Assembly (NCBI RefSeq): GCF_022698145.1
Contig: NZ_JALDAX010000022.1
Location: 1-64,000 of the forward strand
Source: Streptomyces spinosisporus
Lineage (GTDB): Bacteria; Actinomycetota; Actinomycetes; Streptomycetales; Streptomycetaceae
Direction: 5' to 3'
DNA: 64,000 nucleotides
Below, piece by piece: positions 51,407 to 59,339 of the stretch. The notes beneath the pieces are model-generated. The model searched no databases. It was not told the origin of the DNA and worked only from the letters and a program-made list of their open reading frames with translations. Within the stretch, counting starts at the first letter, position 1; every line of letters starts with the position of its first letter. The translations under genes were made by a program, and so were the position numbers.

Positions 51407-52798
51407 ATGGCACTCTCCCGTTCGGCACGCTGGACAGCCGTCGCCACCGCGGCGGCTTCTTTCTTGGCTGTCGCCGCCTCCTCCGCCCCCACCCAGGGCG
51501 CCCCCGGCATCGGCGACACCTACTTCCCCAACCTCGGCAACGGCGGCTTCGACGCCCGCCACTACGCCCTCGACGTCGCGTACGACCCGGACACCGACCG
51601 CCTCGACGGCCGCACGACGCTCACGGCCCGGGCCACCGAATCCCTCTCCTCCTTCGACCTCGACCTGCAGAAGCTCGACGTCACGAGAGTCGAAGTGAAC
51701 GGCAGACGTGCCGACTTCACGCGTGACGGCGACGAACTGCACATCACCCCGCACGGAGTGCTCCGCGAACACCGCACCTTCACGGTCACCGTCACCTACG
51801 GCGGCGTCCCCGAAGCCCTCAGCGGCCCCATCGTCTTCGGCTCCGACTACGGCTGGATGAAGACCCCCGACGGCGTCTTCGTCGCCTGCGAACCCAACGC
51901 CGCCTCCACCTGGTTCCCCTCCAGCGACCACCCCTCCGACAAGGCCACCTACGACATCCGCATCAAGGCCCCCAAGGGCCTGACCGGTGTCTCCAACGGC
52001 CGCCTCGTCTCGACGTACGACAAGGGCGGCTCGACGTACACCCACTGGCGCGAGAGCCGTCCCATGGCGACCTATCTCGCGACCGCCACCATCGGAAAGT
52101 TCGACGTGAAGACCGGCAGGACCCCGTCCGGGATCCCGATCTACGTCGCCATCGACCCGGTGCTCGCGAACAGCAACACCGTGGACGTGTACGCCGTCAC
52201 CGCCGCGGCCACCGACTACTGGTCGCGAGTCTTCGGGCCGTACCCCTTCGAGGAGACCGGCGCGATCGTCGACGACATGCCGGAGGCCGGGTTCTCGCTG
52301 GAGGTGCAGAGCAAGCCCGCCTACTCGGCCGTACGCAACGAGACGACGATCGTGCACGAGCTGGCCCACCAGTGGTTCGGCGACTCGGTCTCGGTCGAGC
52401 GCTGGAAGGACATCTGGCTCAACGAGGGCTTCGCCACCTACGCCCAGTGGCTGTGGGCCGAGCACCAGGGCACCCGCAGCGCCCACGACTCCTTCCTGGC
52501 GGGCTACGACTCCCGCCCGGCCGACAGCTCCTTCTGGCAGACCGTCGTGGCCGACCCGCAGCGCGACACCATGTTCGCCTCCGCGGTCTACCAGCGCGGC
52601 GCGATGACCCTGCAGGCGCTGCGCGAACGGATCGGTGACAGGGCGTTCTTCAAGCTGCTGCCGGCCTGGACGCATCTGCACCGCTACGGCAACGCCGACA
52701 CCGGGCAGTTCATCAGGCTCGCCGAGAAGGTCTCCGGGCAGCAGCTCGACGACCTGTTCCACAAGTGGCTCTACACGGCGGGCAAACCGGCCCTGTAG
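51407..52798 (+). CDS. Secreted M1-family metallopeptidase
   Basis: This 463-residue protein starts at ATG 51407, after AAGGGA. A signal peptide (basic start, Ala-rich core, cleavage near QGA about 31) leads to an N-terminal beta domain with the substrate loop. The zinc domain has HELAH (317-321) and Glu340 (WLNEGFATY). The exopeptidase GxMEN motif is replaced by DDMPEAGFSLEVQSKP, i.e. loss of the GAMEN strand residues, so specificity may be changed. It would cleave peptides outside the cell, possibly feeding the importer just upstream. Length is short for the family because the helical C-terminal domain is missing. Confidence 0.92.
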   Translation: MALSRSARWTAVATAAASFLAVAASSAPTQGAPGIGDTYFPNLGNGGFDARHYALDVAYDPDTDRLDGRTTLTARATESLSSFDLDLQKLDVTRVEVNGRRADFTRDGDELHITPHGVLREHRTFTVTVTYGGVPEALSGPIVFGSDYGWMKTPDGVFVACEPNAASTWFPSSDHPSDKATYDIRIKAPKGLTGVSNGRLVSTYDKGGSTYTHWRESRPMATYLATATIGKFDVKTGRTPSGIPIYVAIDPVLANSNTVDVYAVTAAATDYWSRVFGPYPFEETGAIVDDMPEAGFSLEVQSKPAYSAVRNETTIVHELAHQWFGDSVSVERWKDIWLNEGFATYAQWLWAEHQGTRSAHDSFLAGYDSRPADSSFWQTVVADPQRDTMFASAVYQRGAMTLQALRERIGDRAFFKLLPAWTHLHRYGNADTGQFIRLAEKVSGQQLDDLFHKWLYTAGKPAL

Positions 52799-52820
52799 GA
52801 CCCCTGCGTAAGAATGTGGC

Positions 52821-53477
52821 GTGCTTCAGCAACTGTTCAGCCCCTCCGTCCAGCACACGCTCGACCTCGTCGGCATCTTCGTGTTCGCCATCTCCGGCGC
52901 GCTGCTGGCCGTCCGCAAGAACTTCGACGTGTTCGGCATCGCCGTGCTCGCCGAGGTCACCGCGCTGGGCGGAGGGCTGTTCCGTGACCTGATCATCGGC
53001 GCCGTGCCGCCCGCCGCCTTCACCGACTTCGGCTACTTCGTCACCCCGCTGCTCGCCGCCCTCATGGTGGTCTTCCTGCACCCGCACGTCGAGCGCATCC
53101 AGACCGGCGTGAACGTCTTCGACGCGGCCGGCCTCGGCCTGTTCTGCGTCGCCGGGACGACCAAGGCGTACGAGTACGGGCTGAGCCTCACCTCGTCGGC
53201 CACCCTCGGCCTCGCCACCGCGGTCGGCGGGGGTGTGCTGCGCGACGTGCTCGCCAACGAGGTCCCCTCGCTGCTGCGCTGGGACCGCGACCTGTACGCG
53301 GTCCCCGCGATGGTCGGCGCCACCATGGTGGTCCTGTGCATCCGCTACGACGCCCTGACCCCGTTCACCAGCGGCCTCGCCGTCGTCACCGCCTTCGTGC
53401 TGCGCCTGCTCGCGATGAAGTACCACTGGCGGGCCCCGCGTGCGTGGAACCGGCGCTCCACGGTGCGCGAGGAGTAA
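52821..53477 (+). CDS. TRIC-type cation channel/UPF0126 membrane protein
   Basis: From GTG 52821 this is a 218-residue protein with seven predicted membrane helices in two pseudo-repeats. Each carries the family motif: ISGALLAVRKNFDVFGIAVLAEVTALGGGLFRDLI (broken: AVRKNFDVFGIA and VTALGGGLFRDL) and later TAVGGGVLRDVLANEVP. Bacterial TRIC homologues form trimeric cation channels. A GTAAGAAT at 52806-52813 could be a -10 element with a leaderless start. The C-terminal 20 residues are basic and cytosolic. Confidence 0.93.
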   Translation: MLQQLFSPSVQHTLDLVGIFVFAISGALLAVRKNFDVFGIAVLAEVTALGGGLFRDLIIGAVPPAAFTDFGYFVTPLLAALMVVFLHPHVERIQTGVNVFDAAGLGLFCVAGTTKAYEYGLSLTSSATLGLATAVGGGVLRDVLANEVPSLLRWDRDLYAVPAMVGATMVVLCIRYDALTPFTSGLAVVTAFVLRLLAMKYHWRAPRAWNRRSTVREE

Positions 53478-53523
53478 CCCCCCAAAGCTACCGCTTAGTA
53501 GTTTCTCGTTGTACGGTTCTGTC

Positions 53524-54384
53524 ATGCCAGAAGCAGCTTCCGCCCAGCCCGTGCGGGCCACCGTCGGCGACAGCGAGTTCGACCGGGACACCGCGCTCAC
53601 CCTGCGCGAGCCCGGCGTCCACGACATCGACCTCTCCGCCGGCTGGACCATCATCAACGCCGTCAACGGCGGCTACCTGCTGGCCGTCCTGGGCCGTGCG
53701 CTCGGGGAGACCCTGCCGCACCGCGACCCGTTCAGCATCTCCGCGCACTACCTCACCGCGTCCCAGCCGGGCCCGGCGGTGGTCCGCACGGACGTGGTCC
53801 GCGCCGGCCGCACGCTCTCCACCGGCCAGGCCTCTCTCTTCCAGCGCGACGAGGACGGCCGCGAGGTCGAACGCATCCGCGTCCTCGCCTCCTACGGCGA
53901 CCTGGACGCGCTCCCCGACGACGTGCGCACGACCGCCGAGCCGCCCGCCCTGCCGCCCATGGACCAGTGCTTCGGCCCCCAGGACGGCCCCGCGCCGGTC
54001 GACGGCAGCTCGGCCATCACCGACCGCCTGATGATCAAACTCGACCCGGCCACCCTCGGCTGGGCGCTCGGCGCCCCCTCCGGCAAGGGCGAGATGCGCG
54101 CCTGGTTCGGCCTCGCCGACGGCCGCGATGCCGATCCGCTCTCGCTGCTGCTGGCGGTGGACGCACTGCCGCCCACCGCCTTCGAACTCGGCCTCTCCGG
54201 CTGGGTGCCCACGGTCGAACTCACCGTCCACGTCCGCGCCCGGCCGGCCCCCGGCCCCCTGCGCATCTCCGTCACCACCCGCAACCTCGCGGGCGGCTTC
54301 CTGGAGGAGGACGCCGAGGTCTGGGACAGCGCCGACCGCCTGGTGGCCCAGTCGCGCCAGCTGGCCCGGGTCAGGCTCGGCTGA
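53524..54384 (+). CDS. Acyl-CoA thioesterase family protein (double hot-dog)
   Basis: This 286-residue protein has two hot-dog halves. The first includes NAVNGGYLLAVLGRALGE, DPFSISAHYLTASQPGPAVV and ASLFQRDEDGREV. The second includes DALPPTAFELG, VPTVELTVHVRARP and EDAEVWDSADRLVAQSRQLARV. These fit the TesB-like/thioesterase superfamily used in actinobacteria for acyl-CoA release. The substrate is unknown. Only 33 bases separate it from the channel gene stop to a predicted start, and no ribosome site is seen, so it may be leaderless. Its 3' end overlaps the convergent next gene by 14 bases. Confidence 0.88.
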   Translation: MPEAASAQPVRATVGDSEFDRDTALTLREPGVHDIDLSAGWTIINAVNGGYLLAVLGRALGETLPHRDPFSISAHYLTASQPGPAVVRTDVVRAGRTLSTGQASLFQRDEDGREVERIRVLASYGDLDALPDDVRTTAEPPALPPMDQCFGPQDGPAPVDGSSAITDRLMIKLDPATLGWALGAPSGKGEMRAWFGLADGRDADPLSLLLAVDALPPTAFELGLSGWVPTVELTVHVRARPAPGPLRISVTTRNLAGGFLEEDAEVWDSADRLVAQSRQLARVRLG

Positions 54385-54958
54385 GCGGTTCGCGCCCCAG
54401 CCAGGCCGCCAACCGCCCGTAGTGGTCGGCCCCTTCGGGGGCCGTCCGTGCCGCGGCGAAGGGGGTCCGCTCGTCCCGATCGGGGGTCGGCAGGACGCGG
54501 CGGGCGGTGACGAGGGCGAACTCGGCGAGTTCCTGGTCGAGTTCCAGCGGGTGGCCGAGCGCCTCGGACAAGTCCCAGGTGTGGGTGACCAGTTCCATCA
54601 CGAAACCCGACAGCGCCGCTCGTCCCGGGACCTCGCCCCACGGCACGCGCACCGGCGCCTCCATGCGGTCGTCGCCCGCCCAGGCCCTGAGGATCCTTGA
54701 ACGGACCTCCTCGTAGGCGGCCGGCCAGCCGTCGTCCTTGACGCCGTCGGTGAAGGCGGGCACGGCCAAGCCGTCGCCGCCCTCGCCGATGACGGCATGG
54801 CGCCGGGTGCCGCCGACCATGTGGCCGAGCAGCGCGCGGACGTCGAACTCGGCGCACGGGGTCGGACCGTCGAGCTGATCGGGGCGTACGGTCCCGATGA
54901 GCGCCGCCGCCTGCTCGGTGGCGCGCGTGTACACGGGACGCGGGTCGATCGCGTTCAT
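54371..54958 (-). CDS. TIGR03086-type DinB-like metal-binding protein
   Basis: From ATG 54958 (GAAGAGAGG upstream) this is a 195-residue protein of four-helix DinB/mycothiol-dependent maleylpyruvate isomerase fold. Marks are DGPTPCAEFDVRALLGHMVGG with a metal His, and MELVTHTWDLSEALG with the second His. Such proteins may be mycothiol S-transferases. It is divergent from a WYL regulator, a common pair in Streptomyces, and is likely its target. Confidence 0.9.
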   Translation of the reverse strand: MNAIDPRPVYTRATEQAAALIGTVRPDQLDGPTPCAEFDVRALLGHMVGGTRRHAVIGEGGDGLAVPAFTDGVKDDGWPAAYEEVRSRILRAWAGDDRMEAPVRVPWGEVPGRAALSGFVMELVTHTWDLSEALGHPLELDQELAEFALVTARRVLPTPDRDERTPFAAARTAPEGADHYGRLAAWLGREPLSRA

Positions 54959-55008
54959 GGGTGGCCTCTCTTCCGTCGAATGCCGGGGAGAGACTGCCGC
55001 GGATAACT

Positions 55009-55023
55009 TGACAGTTTCCGTCA
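55009..55023. promoter_or_regulatory. Candidate operator between dinB-like and WYL genes
   Basis: TGAC (55009-55012) and GTCA (55020-55023) form a dyad with a 7-base spacer; TTGACA at 55008-55013 could also be a -35 box. The site is near the middle of the 104-bp divergent gap and could serve both genes. Confidence 0.35.
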
Positions 55024-55062
55024 GCATTTGCAGCGGCCTCCGGAGGGCGGGATTCTGGCCCG

Positions 55063-56049
55063 GTGAAGTCCGACCGCCTGCTCTCGATCCTGCTGCTCCT
55101 GCAGACCCGCGGCCGTGTCCCGGCGCATGAACTCGCCGCACGGCTCGAGGTGTCGGTGCGCACCATCTACCGCGACATCGAGGCCCTGTCCGCCTCCGGC
55201 GTCCCCGTCTACGCCGAACGCGGGCGGCACGGCGGCATCGAACTGCTCGCGGGATTCCGTACGGACGTGACCGGGCTGACCGCGGACGAGTCCCGGGCGC
55301 TGTTCATCCTCGCCGCGCAGGGCGCGCACGCCGCGCTCGGCCTGGACGCCGCCCTCGGCTCGGCGCTGCGCAAGGTCATGGCCGCGCTGCCGGCCCCGCA
55401 CCGCCCGGCCGCCGAGGTGACCTCCCGCCGCATCCTCGTCGACGCCACCCGCTGGAAGGGCGGTCCGCAGCCCGCCGTCGACCTGCAGACGTTGCAGGAC
55501 GCCGTCTTCGCCGACCGCCGGCTGCGGCTGCGCTACCGGCACAGCGGACAGCATCAGGCGCGGACGTACACCGTGGACCCCTACGGTCTCGTGTCGAAGG
55601 CGGGCGTCTGGTACCTGGTGGCCGACCGCCGTACGAAGCCGCAGCTCTTCCGCGCCGACCGGGTGCACTCCGCCACCGTCCTCGGGGACCCGGTCAGGCG
55701 GCGGCCCGGCATCGAACTCGCCGACGTCTGGGAGGTGTTGCGTCGCCAGGTCGAGGAGCGCCCCGGCGGGCTCGACGTCACCGTCCGCGTCCGGCGCGAC
55801 CGCCTGGACATGTTCCTGCGCCTGAACGCCTCCCAACTCGCCGAACTCCCGGACACCGGGCCCGGCGACGGGAGCGGCGACGGCGAAGGCGCGGACGAGT
55901 GGGTCACCGTACGGCTGTCGTACGGCGTCGTGCGTCAGGCCCGTCAGCTCCTGCAGTTCGCCGACTCCGTCGAGGTCGTCGGACCGCCCGAGGTGCGCGC
56001 GGAACTGGCCGCCGCGGCCGCGTCGGTCACGGAGCTGTACGGCCCCTGA
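55063..56049 (+). CDS. WYL-domain transcriptional regulator (YafY/DeoR-type helix-turn-helix)
   Basis: This 328-residue protein has an N-terminal HTH (SDRLLSILLLLQTRGRVPAHELAARLEVSVRTIYRDIEAL split as SDRLLSILLLLQTRGRVPA and VSVRTIYRDIEAL). A WYL domain follows (about 140-220: DRRLRLRYRH, YTVDPYGLVSKAGVWYLVA) and then a WCX extension to the end. WYL regulators may sense nucleic acid or small ligands. It probably represses the divergent DinB-like gene. Its end overlaps the convergent TetR gene by 23 bases. Confidence 0.95.
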   Translation: MKSDRLLSILLLLQTRGRVPAHELAARLEVSVRTIYRDIEALSASGVPVYAERGRHGGIELLAGFRTDVTGLTADESRALFILAAQGAHAALGLDAALGSALRKVMAALPAPHRPAAEVTSRRILVDATRWKGGPQPAVDLQTLQDAVFADRRLRLRYRHSGQHQARTYTVDPYGLVSKAGVWYLVADRRTKPQLFRADRVHSATVLGDPVRRRPGIELADVWEVLRRQVEERPGGLDVTVRVRRDRLDMFLRLNASQLAELPDTGPGDGSGDGEGADEWVTVRLSYGVVRQARQLLQFADSVEVVGPPEVRAELAAAAASVTELYGP

Positions 56050-56695
56050 CGTGCCCGCGCCCGCCGGCTCGGTCCAGCCAGTGATGGCGCCCGATGCTGA
56101 TCAGCCGCATCTGCCGGGAGGCGACCTGGGCGACGCGCTCCTGGTCCTCCTCGGTGCCCTCCATCGCCTCCAGGAAGAGCGAGGCGGTGATCAGCATCTG
56201 GTCCACATAGAGGTGGGCGAGCATGAGCAGGTCGTCCTCGCTCCAGCCCGCGGACTCCTTGTCCTTGGCGAGCTCGTCCTTCACCTCCTCGGCGAACCGG
56301 GCCAGTTGGTCCCGGATGGCGTCGCGCACCGGCTGCACTCCGCCGTGCCGCTCGCGGGCGATGAAGCGGACGTGTGCGGGGTACGCGTCCACGTGACCCG
56401 CGATCAACTCGATGGCGCGCTCGATGCGCTCCTCGCTGTTGTCCGCCGAGGTCACCGTCGTCCGGATCATCGGGTGCAGGCTGCCGAGCGCCTCTTCGAC
56501 GAGGGCTGTGCCTAGATCGGGGATGGACCGGAAGTGCCGGTAGAAGGCGGTGGGGGCGATGCCCACGGCACGCGTGACCTCGCGCAGGCCCAGGCTGCTC
56601 AGGCTCTGCTCCGCGAGCAGACCGAGCGCCGCGTCCAGCAGCGCCTGCCGGGTCTTCTGCTTCTGGGCCTGCCGGATGCCGAGGGTGTGACTCAT
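56027..56695 (-). CDS. TetR-family transcriptional regulator
   Basis: This 222-residue regulator has a TetR HTH (about 14-60) with LGLREVTRAVGIAPTAFYRHF and a helical ligand domain. IARERHGGVQPVRDAI and MLITASLFLEAMEG are typical of the group that binds hydrophobic ligands such as acyl-CoA or fatty acids. ATG 56695 is used; ATG 56700 is out of frame. Three AACAACTGTT-type sites lie in the divergent gap, one directly at its own promoter, so it probably autoregulates and controls the small membrane protein gene. Confidence 0.94.
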   Translation of the reverse strand: MSHTLGIRQAQKQKTRQALLDAALGLLAEQSLSSLGLREVTRAVGIAPTAFYRHFRSIPDLGTALVEEALGSLHPMIRTTVTSADNSEERIERAIELIAGHVDAYPAHVRFIARERHGGVQPVRDAIRDQLARFAEEVKDELAKDKESAGWSEDDLLMLAHLYVDQMLITASLFLEAMEGTEEDQERVAQVASRQMRLISIGRHHWLDRAGGRGHVRGRTAP

Positions 56696-56706
56696 GTCAT
56701 CCAGTT

Positions 56707-56788
56707 AACAACTGTTCTCTGGATTTGGGAAGCGGTGGAGCGCGCTAGACTCTGTAGTCAGTGAACAACTGTTACTACAACTGTTCAC
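56707..56788. promoter_or_regulatory. TetR operator array (three sites)
   Basis: AACAACTGTT occurs at 56707-56716 and 56764-56773, and TACAACTGTT at 56776-56785. The last two are framed by GTGAACA (56761-56767) and TGTTCAC (56782-56788), making a larger dyad. A TAGACT box at 56746-56751 could be the -10 of the plus-strand gene. Confidence 0.7.
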
Positions 56789-56818
56789 CGAAACGTCACT
56801 CGGAGGGGGATCCATCCC

Positions 56819-56986
56819 ATGCTGTTCCTCGTCGCCGCACTGATGCTGTTCGGCGCGGTGCTGGGCACCGTGGCCCACGCACCGATCGCCTTCACCCTCG
56901 TCGCGGCCGCCGTCATCGCCGCCTGGCTCGGCATCTTCGCGCTCCGCGAGCGCCACGGCCGCCGTCGTCGCACGTCCGTGAACTGA
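56819..56986 (+). CDS. Small membrane protein, 55 residues
   Basis: ATG 56819 follows GGAGGGGG by 6 bases and encodes 55 residues with two hydrophobic segments (MLFLVAALMLFGAVLG and FTLVAAAVIAAWLGIFAL), ending in a very basic tail (RERHGRRRRTSVN). It is not matched to any family I know. Codon-position GC and the strong ribosome site support it as real. It stands behind the TetR operator array and 48 bases ahead of a DUF4190 gene, so the two membrane proteins may form a small TetR-controlled operon. Confidence 0.85.
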   Translation: MLFLVAALMLFGAVLGTVAHAPIAFTLVAAAVIAAWLGIFALRERHGRRRRTSVN

Positions 56987-57034
56987 CCGACCGCCCGACC
57001 GACCGTCCGCACGCACTCCTGGAGCTGACCTGTC

Positions 57035-57310
57035 ATGCAACTGACCGCACCGGCCACCGGCCGCACCACCACCACGCCCCGGCGGGACGCCGACGGCATG
57101 GCCGTCGCGTCCTTCATCCTCGGCCTGCTCGGCCTGCTGGTCCTCAACATCTTCCTCGGCCCGATCGCCATCGTCCTGGCCGCCGCCGCCCTCTGGCGCG
57201 GCACCGCCCGCCGCGGCCGTGCGCTGCTGGGCCTGACCCTGGGCGTGGCCGACCTCGTGGTCCTGGTGATCGCGATGCAGCTGTCCAACACCGTTTCCTG
57301 GAGCCTGTGA
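57035..57310 (+). CDS. DUF4190 small membrane protein
   Basis: This 91-residue protein has a Thr/Arg-rich N-terminus followed by two membrane helices: MAVASFILGLLGLLVLNIFL and LTLGVADLVVLVIAMQL. DGMAVASFILG and the GRALLGL turn are typical of DUF4190. Role unknown. GGAG precedes ATG 57035. It follows the 55-residue membrane protein and may be cotranscribed under TetR control. Confidence 0.85.
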   Translation: MQLTAPATGRTTTTPRRDADGMAVASFILGLLGLLVLNIFLGPIAIVLAAAALWRGTARRGRALLGLTLGVADLVVLVIAMQLSNTVSWSL

Positions 57311-57401
57311 GGGATCACGCAGCGACGCGCGGTCCGTCCCTGCTCCCGCCCTGCGACCGGGACGTCGGACCCGCTTCGGGGCCCCGTAGAATCGGGGCAC
57401 C

Positions 57402-58565
57402 ATGGCATACCTCGACCACGCCGCGACGACCCCGATGCTCCCCGAGGCAGTCGAGGCGATGACCGCCCAGCTGAGCGTCACGGGCAACGCCTCCTCCCTC
57501 CACGCCTCCGGCCGGCAGGCCCGCCGCACGGTCGAGGAGGCCCGCGAGACCCTCGCCGAAGCGCTCGGCGCCCGCCCCAGTGAGGTCGTTCTCACCTCCG
57601 GCGGCACCGAGGCCGACAATCTCGCCGTCAAGGGCCTGTACTGGTCCCGCCGCGCAGCCGACCCGGCCCGCACCCGCGTCCTCGCCAGCCCCGTCGAGCA
57701 CCACGCCGTCCTCGATGCCGTCGACTGGCTCGGCGAACACGAGGGCGCCACGGTCGAGTACCTCCCGGTCGACCCCTACGGCCGCGTCCGCCCCGAGACC
57801 CTGCGCGAGGCGATCGAACGCAACCCCGGCGACGTCGCCCTGGCCACCGTGATGTGGGCCAACAACGAGATCGGCACGATCATGCCGGTCCGCGAACTCG
57901 CCGATGTGGCGCAGGAGTTCGGCATCCCGCTGCACGCCGACGCGGTCCAGGCCTTCGGCCAGGTCCCGGTCGACTTCGCCGCCTCGGGGCTCGCCGCGAT
58001 GACCGTCTCGGCCCACAAGATCGGCGGTCCGTACGGCATCGGCGCCCTGGTCCTCGGCCGTGAGCACACCCCCGTGCCCGTGCTGCACGGCGGCGGCCAG
58101 GAGCGCCATGTCCGCTCCGGCACCCTCGACGTCCCCGCCGTCGCCTCCTTCGCGGTCGCCGCCCGGCTGGCCGTCGAGCAGCGCGAGTGGTTCGCGACCG
58201 AGATCGGCGCCCTGCGCGACAGCCTGGCCGAGGCGGTGCTCGCGGCGGTCCCGGACGCGATCCTGGGCGGAGACCCGGTGGACCGGCTCCCGGCCAACGC
58301 CCACTTCACCTTCCCCGGCTGCGAGGGCGACTCCCTGCTGCTCCTGCTGGACGCCCAGGGCATCGAGTGCTCCACCGGCTCCGCCTGCACCGCCGGCGTC
58401 GCCCAGCCCAGCCACGTCCTGCTCGCCACCGGCACCGACCCCGACCTGGCCCGCGGCACCCTCCGCTTCTCCCTCGGCCACACCTCCACACAGGCGGACG
58501 TCGATGCCGTCGCCAAGGCGATCGGTCCGGCCGTCGAGCGTGCGCGCGCGGCGGGCCTGACCTGA
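57402..58565 (+). CDS. Cysteine desulfurase (IscS/NifS family)
   Basis: This 387-residue PLP enzyme takes sulfur from cysteine as an enzyme persulfide. The PLP lysine is K206 (TVSAHKIGGPYG) and the active Cys is C329 in the flexible loop STGSACTAG. Other marks are YLDHAATTP and SGGTEADNLA. The most likely partner is MnmA, encoded 0.8 kb downstream on the same strand, for tRNA 2-thiolation. TAGAAT at 57387-57392 fits a -10 box about 9 bases before the start and lies in the loop of a GCCCCG/CGGGGC dyad. Confidence 0.95.
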   Translation: MAYLDHAATTPMLPEAVEAMTAQLSVTGNASSLHASGRQARRTVEEARETLAEALGARPSEVVLTSGGTEADNLAVKGLYWSRRAADPARTRVLASPVEHHAVLDAVDWLGEHEGATVEYLPVDPYGRVRPETLREAIERNPGDVALATVMWANNEIGTIMPVRELADVAQEFGIPLHADAVQAFGQVPVDFAASGLAAMTVSAHKIGGPYGIGALVLGREHTPVPVLHGGGQERHVRSGTLDVPAVASFAVAARLAVEQREWFATEIGALRDSLAEAVLAAVPDAILGGDPVDRLPANAHFTFPGCEGDSLLLLLDAQGIECSTGSACTAGVAQPSHVLLATGTDPDLARGTLRFSLGHTSTQADVDAVAKAIGPAVERARAAGLT

Positions 58566-58580
58566 GGCGCCGGGGGCCTG

Positions 58581-59279
58581 CTACGACTTCGCGGGCTTCG
58601 ACGTCGCGGGCTTCGATGTCGCGGACTTCGCCGACGCCGCCTGGTGCACGAGCCGTATGTACCGGTCCCAGTCCCAGTGCGGCCCGGGGTCCGTGTGGTC
58701 CGTGCCCGGCACCTCGACGTGCCCGATGATGTGCCTGCGGTCCACAGGTATGCCGTAGCGCCCGCATATCCCGGCCGTCAGGCGCGCCGAGCTCGCGTAC
58801 ATCGCGTCCGTGAAGGAGGACGCGCGGTCCACGAAGCCCTCGTGCTCGATGCCGACGCTGCGTTCGTTGTACTCCCGGTTGCCCGCGTGGTACGCCACGT
58901 CCAGCTCGCGGATCATCTGCGTGACGTGCCCGTCCTTGCGGACGATGTAGTGGGCCGCGGCCTGGTGGCCCGGATCCTGGAAGACCCTGACCGCGCTGTC
59001 GAAGCTGCCCTGGGTGACATGGACGACCACACGGTCTATCGCGTAGTCCGAAGGACGGTCCGCCCGGCGGTAGTTCGCCGACGAGGCGGCCACCCAGCTC
59101 GCGCCCCGGAAGTCGACCGCGCCGGGCGTGCGCGGCTTCTCCACCCCCGGCATCCGCCACCACAGATGCGACAGCTCCTCGCGGGCCAGGACGGCCGTGC
59201 CGACAGCGGCCGCCGCACCGCCGATCAGCAGCGCGCGGCGGCCGATGCGCCGGTCCGAGTCGTTCTTCGTCTCCCCCAT
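58581..59279 (-). CDS. Tat-exported N-acetylmuramoyl-L-alanine amidase (Amidase_2/PGRP)
   Basis: This 232-residue protein starts MGETKNDSDRR. A twin-arginine signal with RRALLIGG and a hydrophobic core suggests Tat export, with residues about 60-215 forming an Amidase_2 domain. Likely zinc ligands are His87 (VVVHVTQG), a His at 187 or 195 and Asp197 (GTDHTDPG). Substrate motifs include AAHYIVRKDG and VAYHAGN. It cleaves stem peptides from muramic acid. The C-terminus has a Lys/Pro/Ala/Thr/Ser repeat (SATSKPATSKPAKS). It lies between, and opposite to, the cysteine desulfurase and mnmA genes. Confidence 0.93.
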   Translation of the reverse strand: MGETKNDSDRRIGRRALLIGGAAAAVGTAVLAREELSHLWWRMPGVEKPRTPGAVDFRGASWVAASSANYRRADRPSDYAIDRVVVHVTQGSFDSAVRVFQDPGHQAAAHYIVRKDGHVTQMIRELDVAYHAGNREYNERSVGIEHEGFVDRASSFTDAMYASSARLTAGICGRYGIPVDRRHIIGHVEVPGTDHTDPGPHWDWDRYIRLVHQAASAKSATSKPATSKPAKS

Positions 59280-59339
59280 GTGATCACCAACGGATACTCG
59301 TGGGCTCCGGTTCCCGCGTCCCCGTACTCTTGAAGGGTT

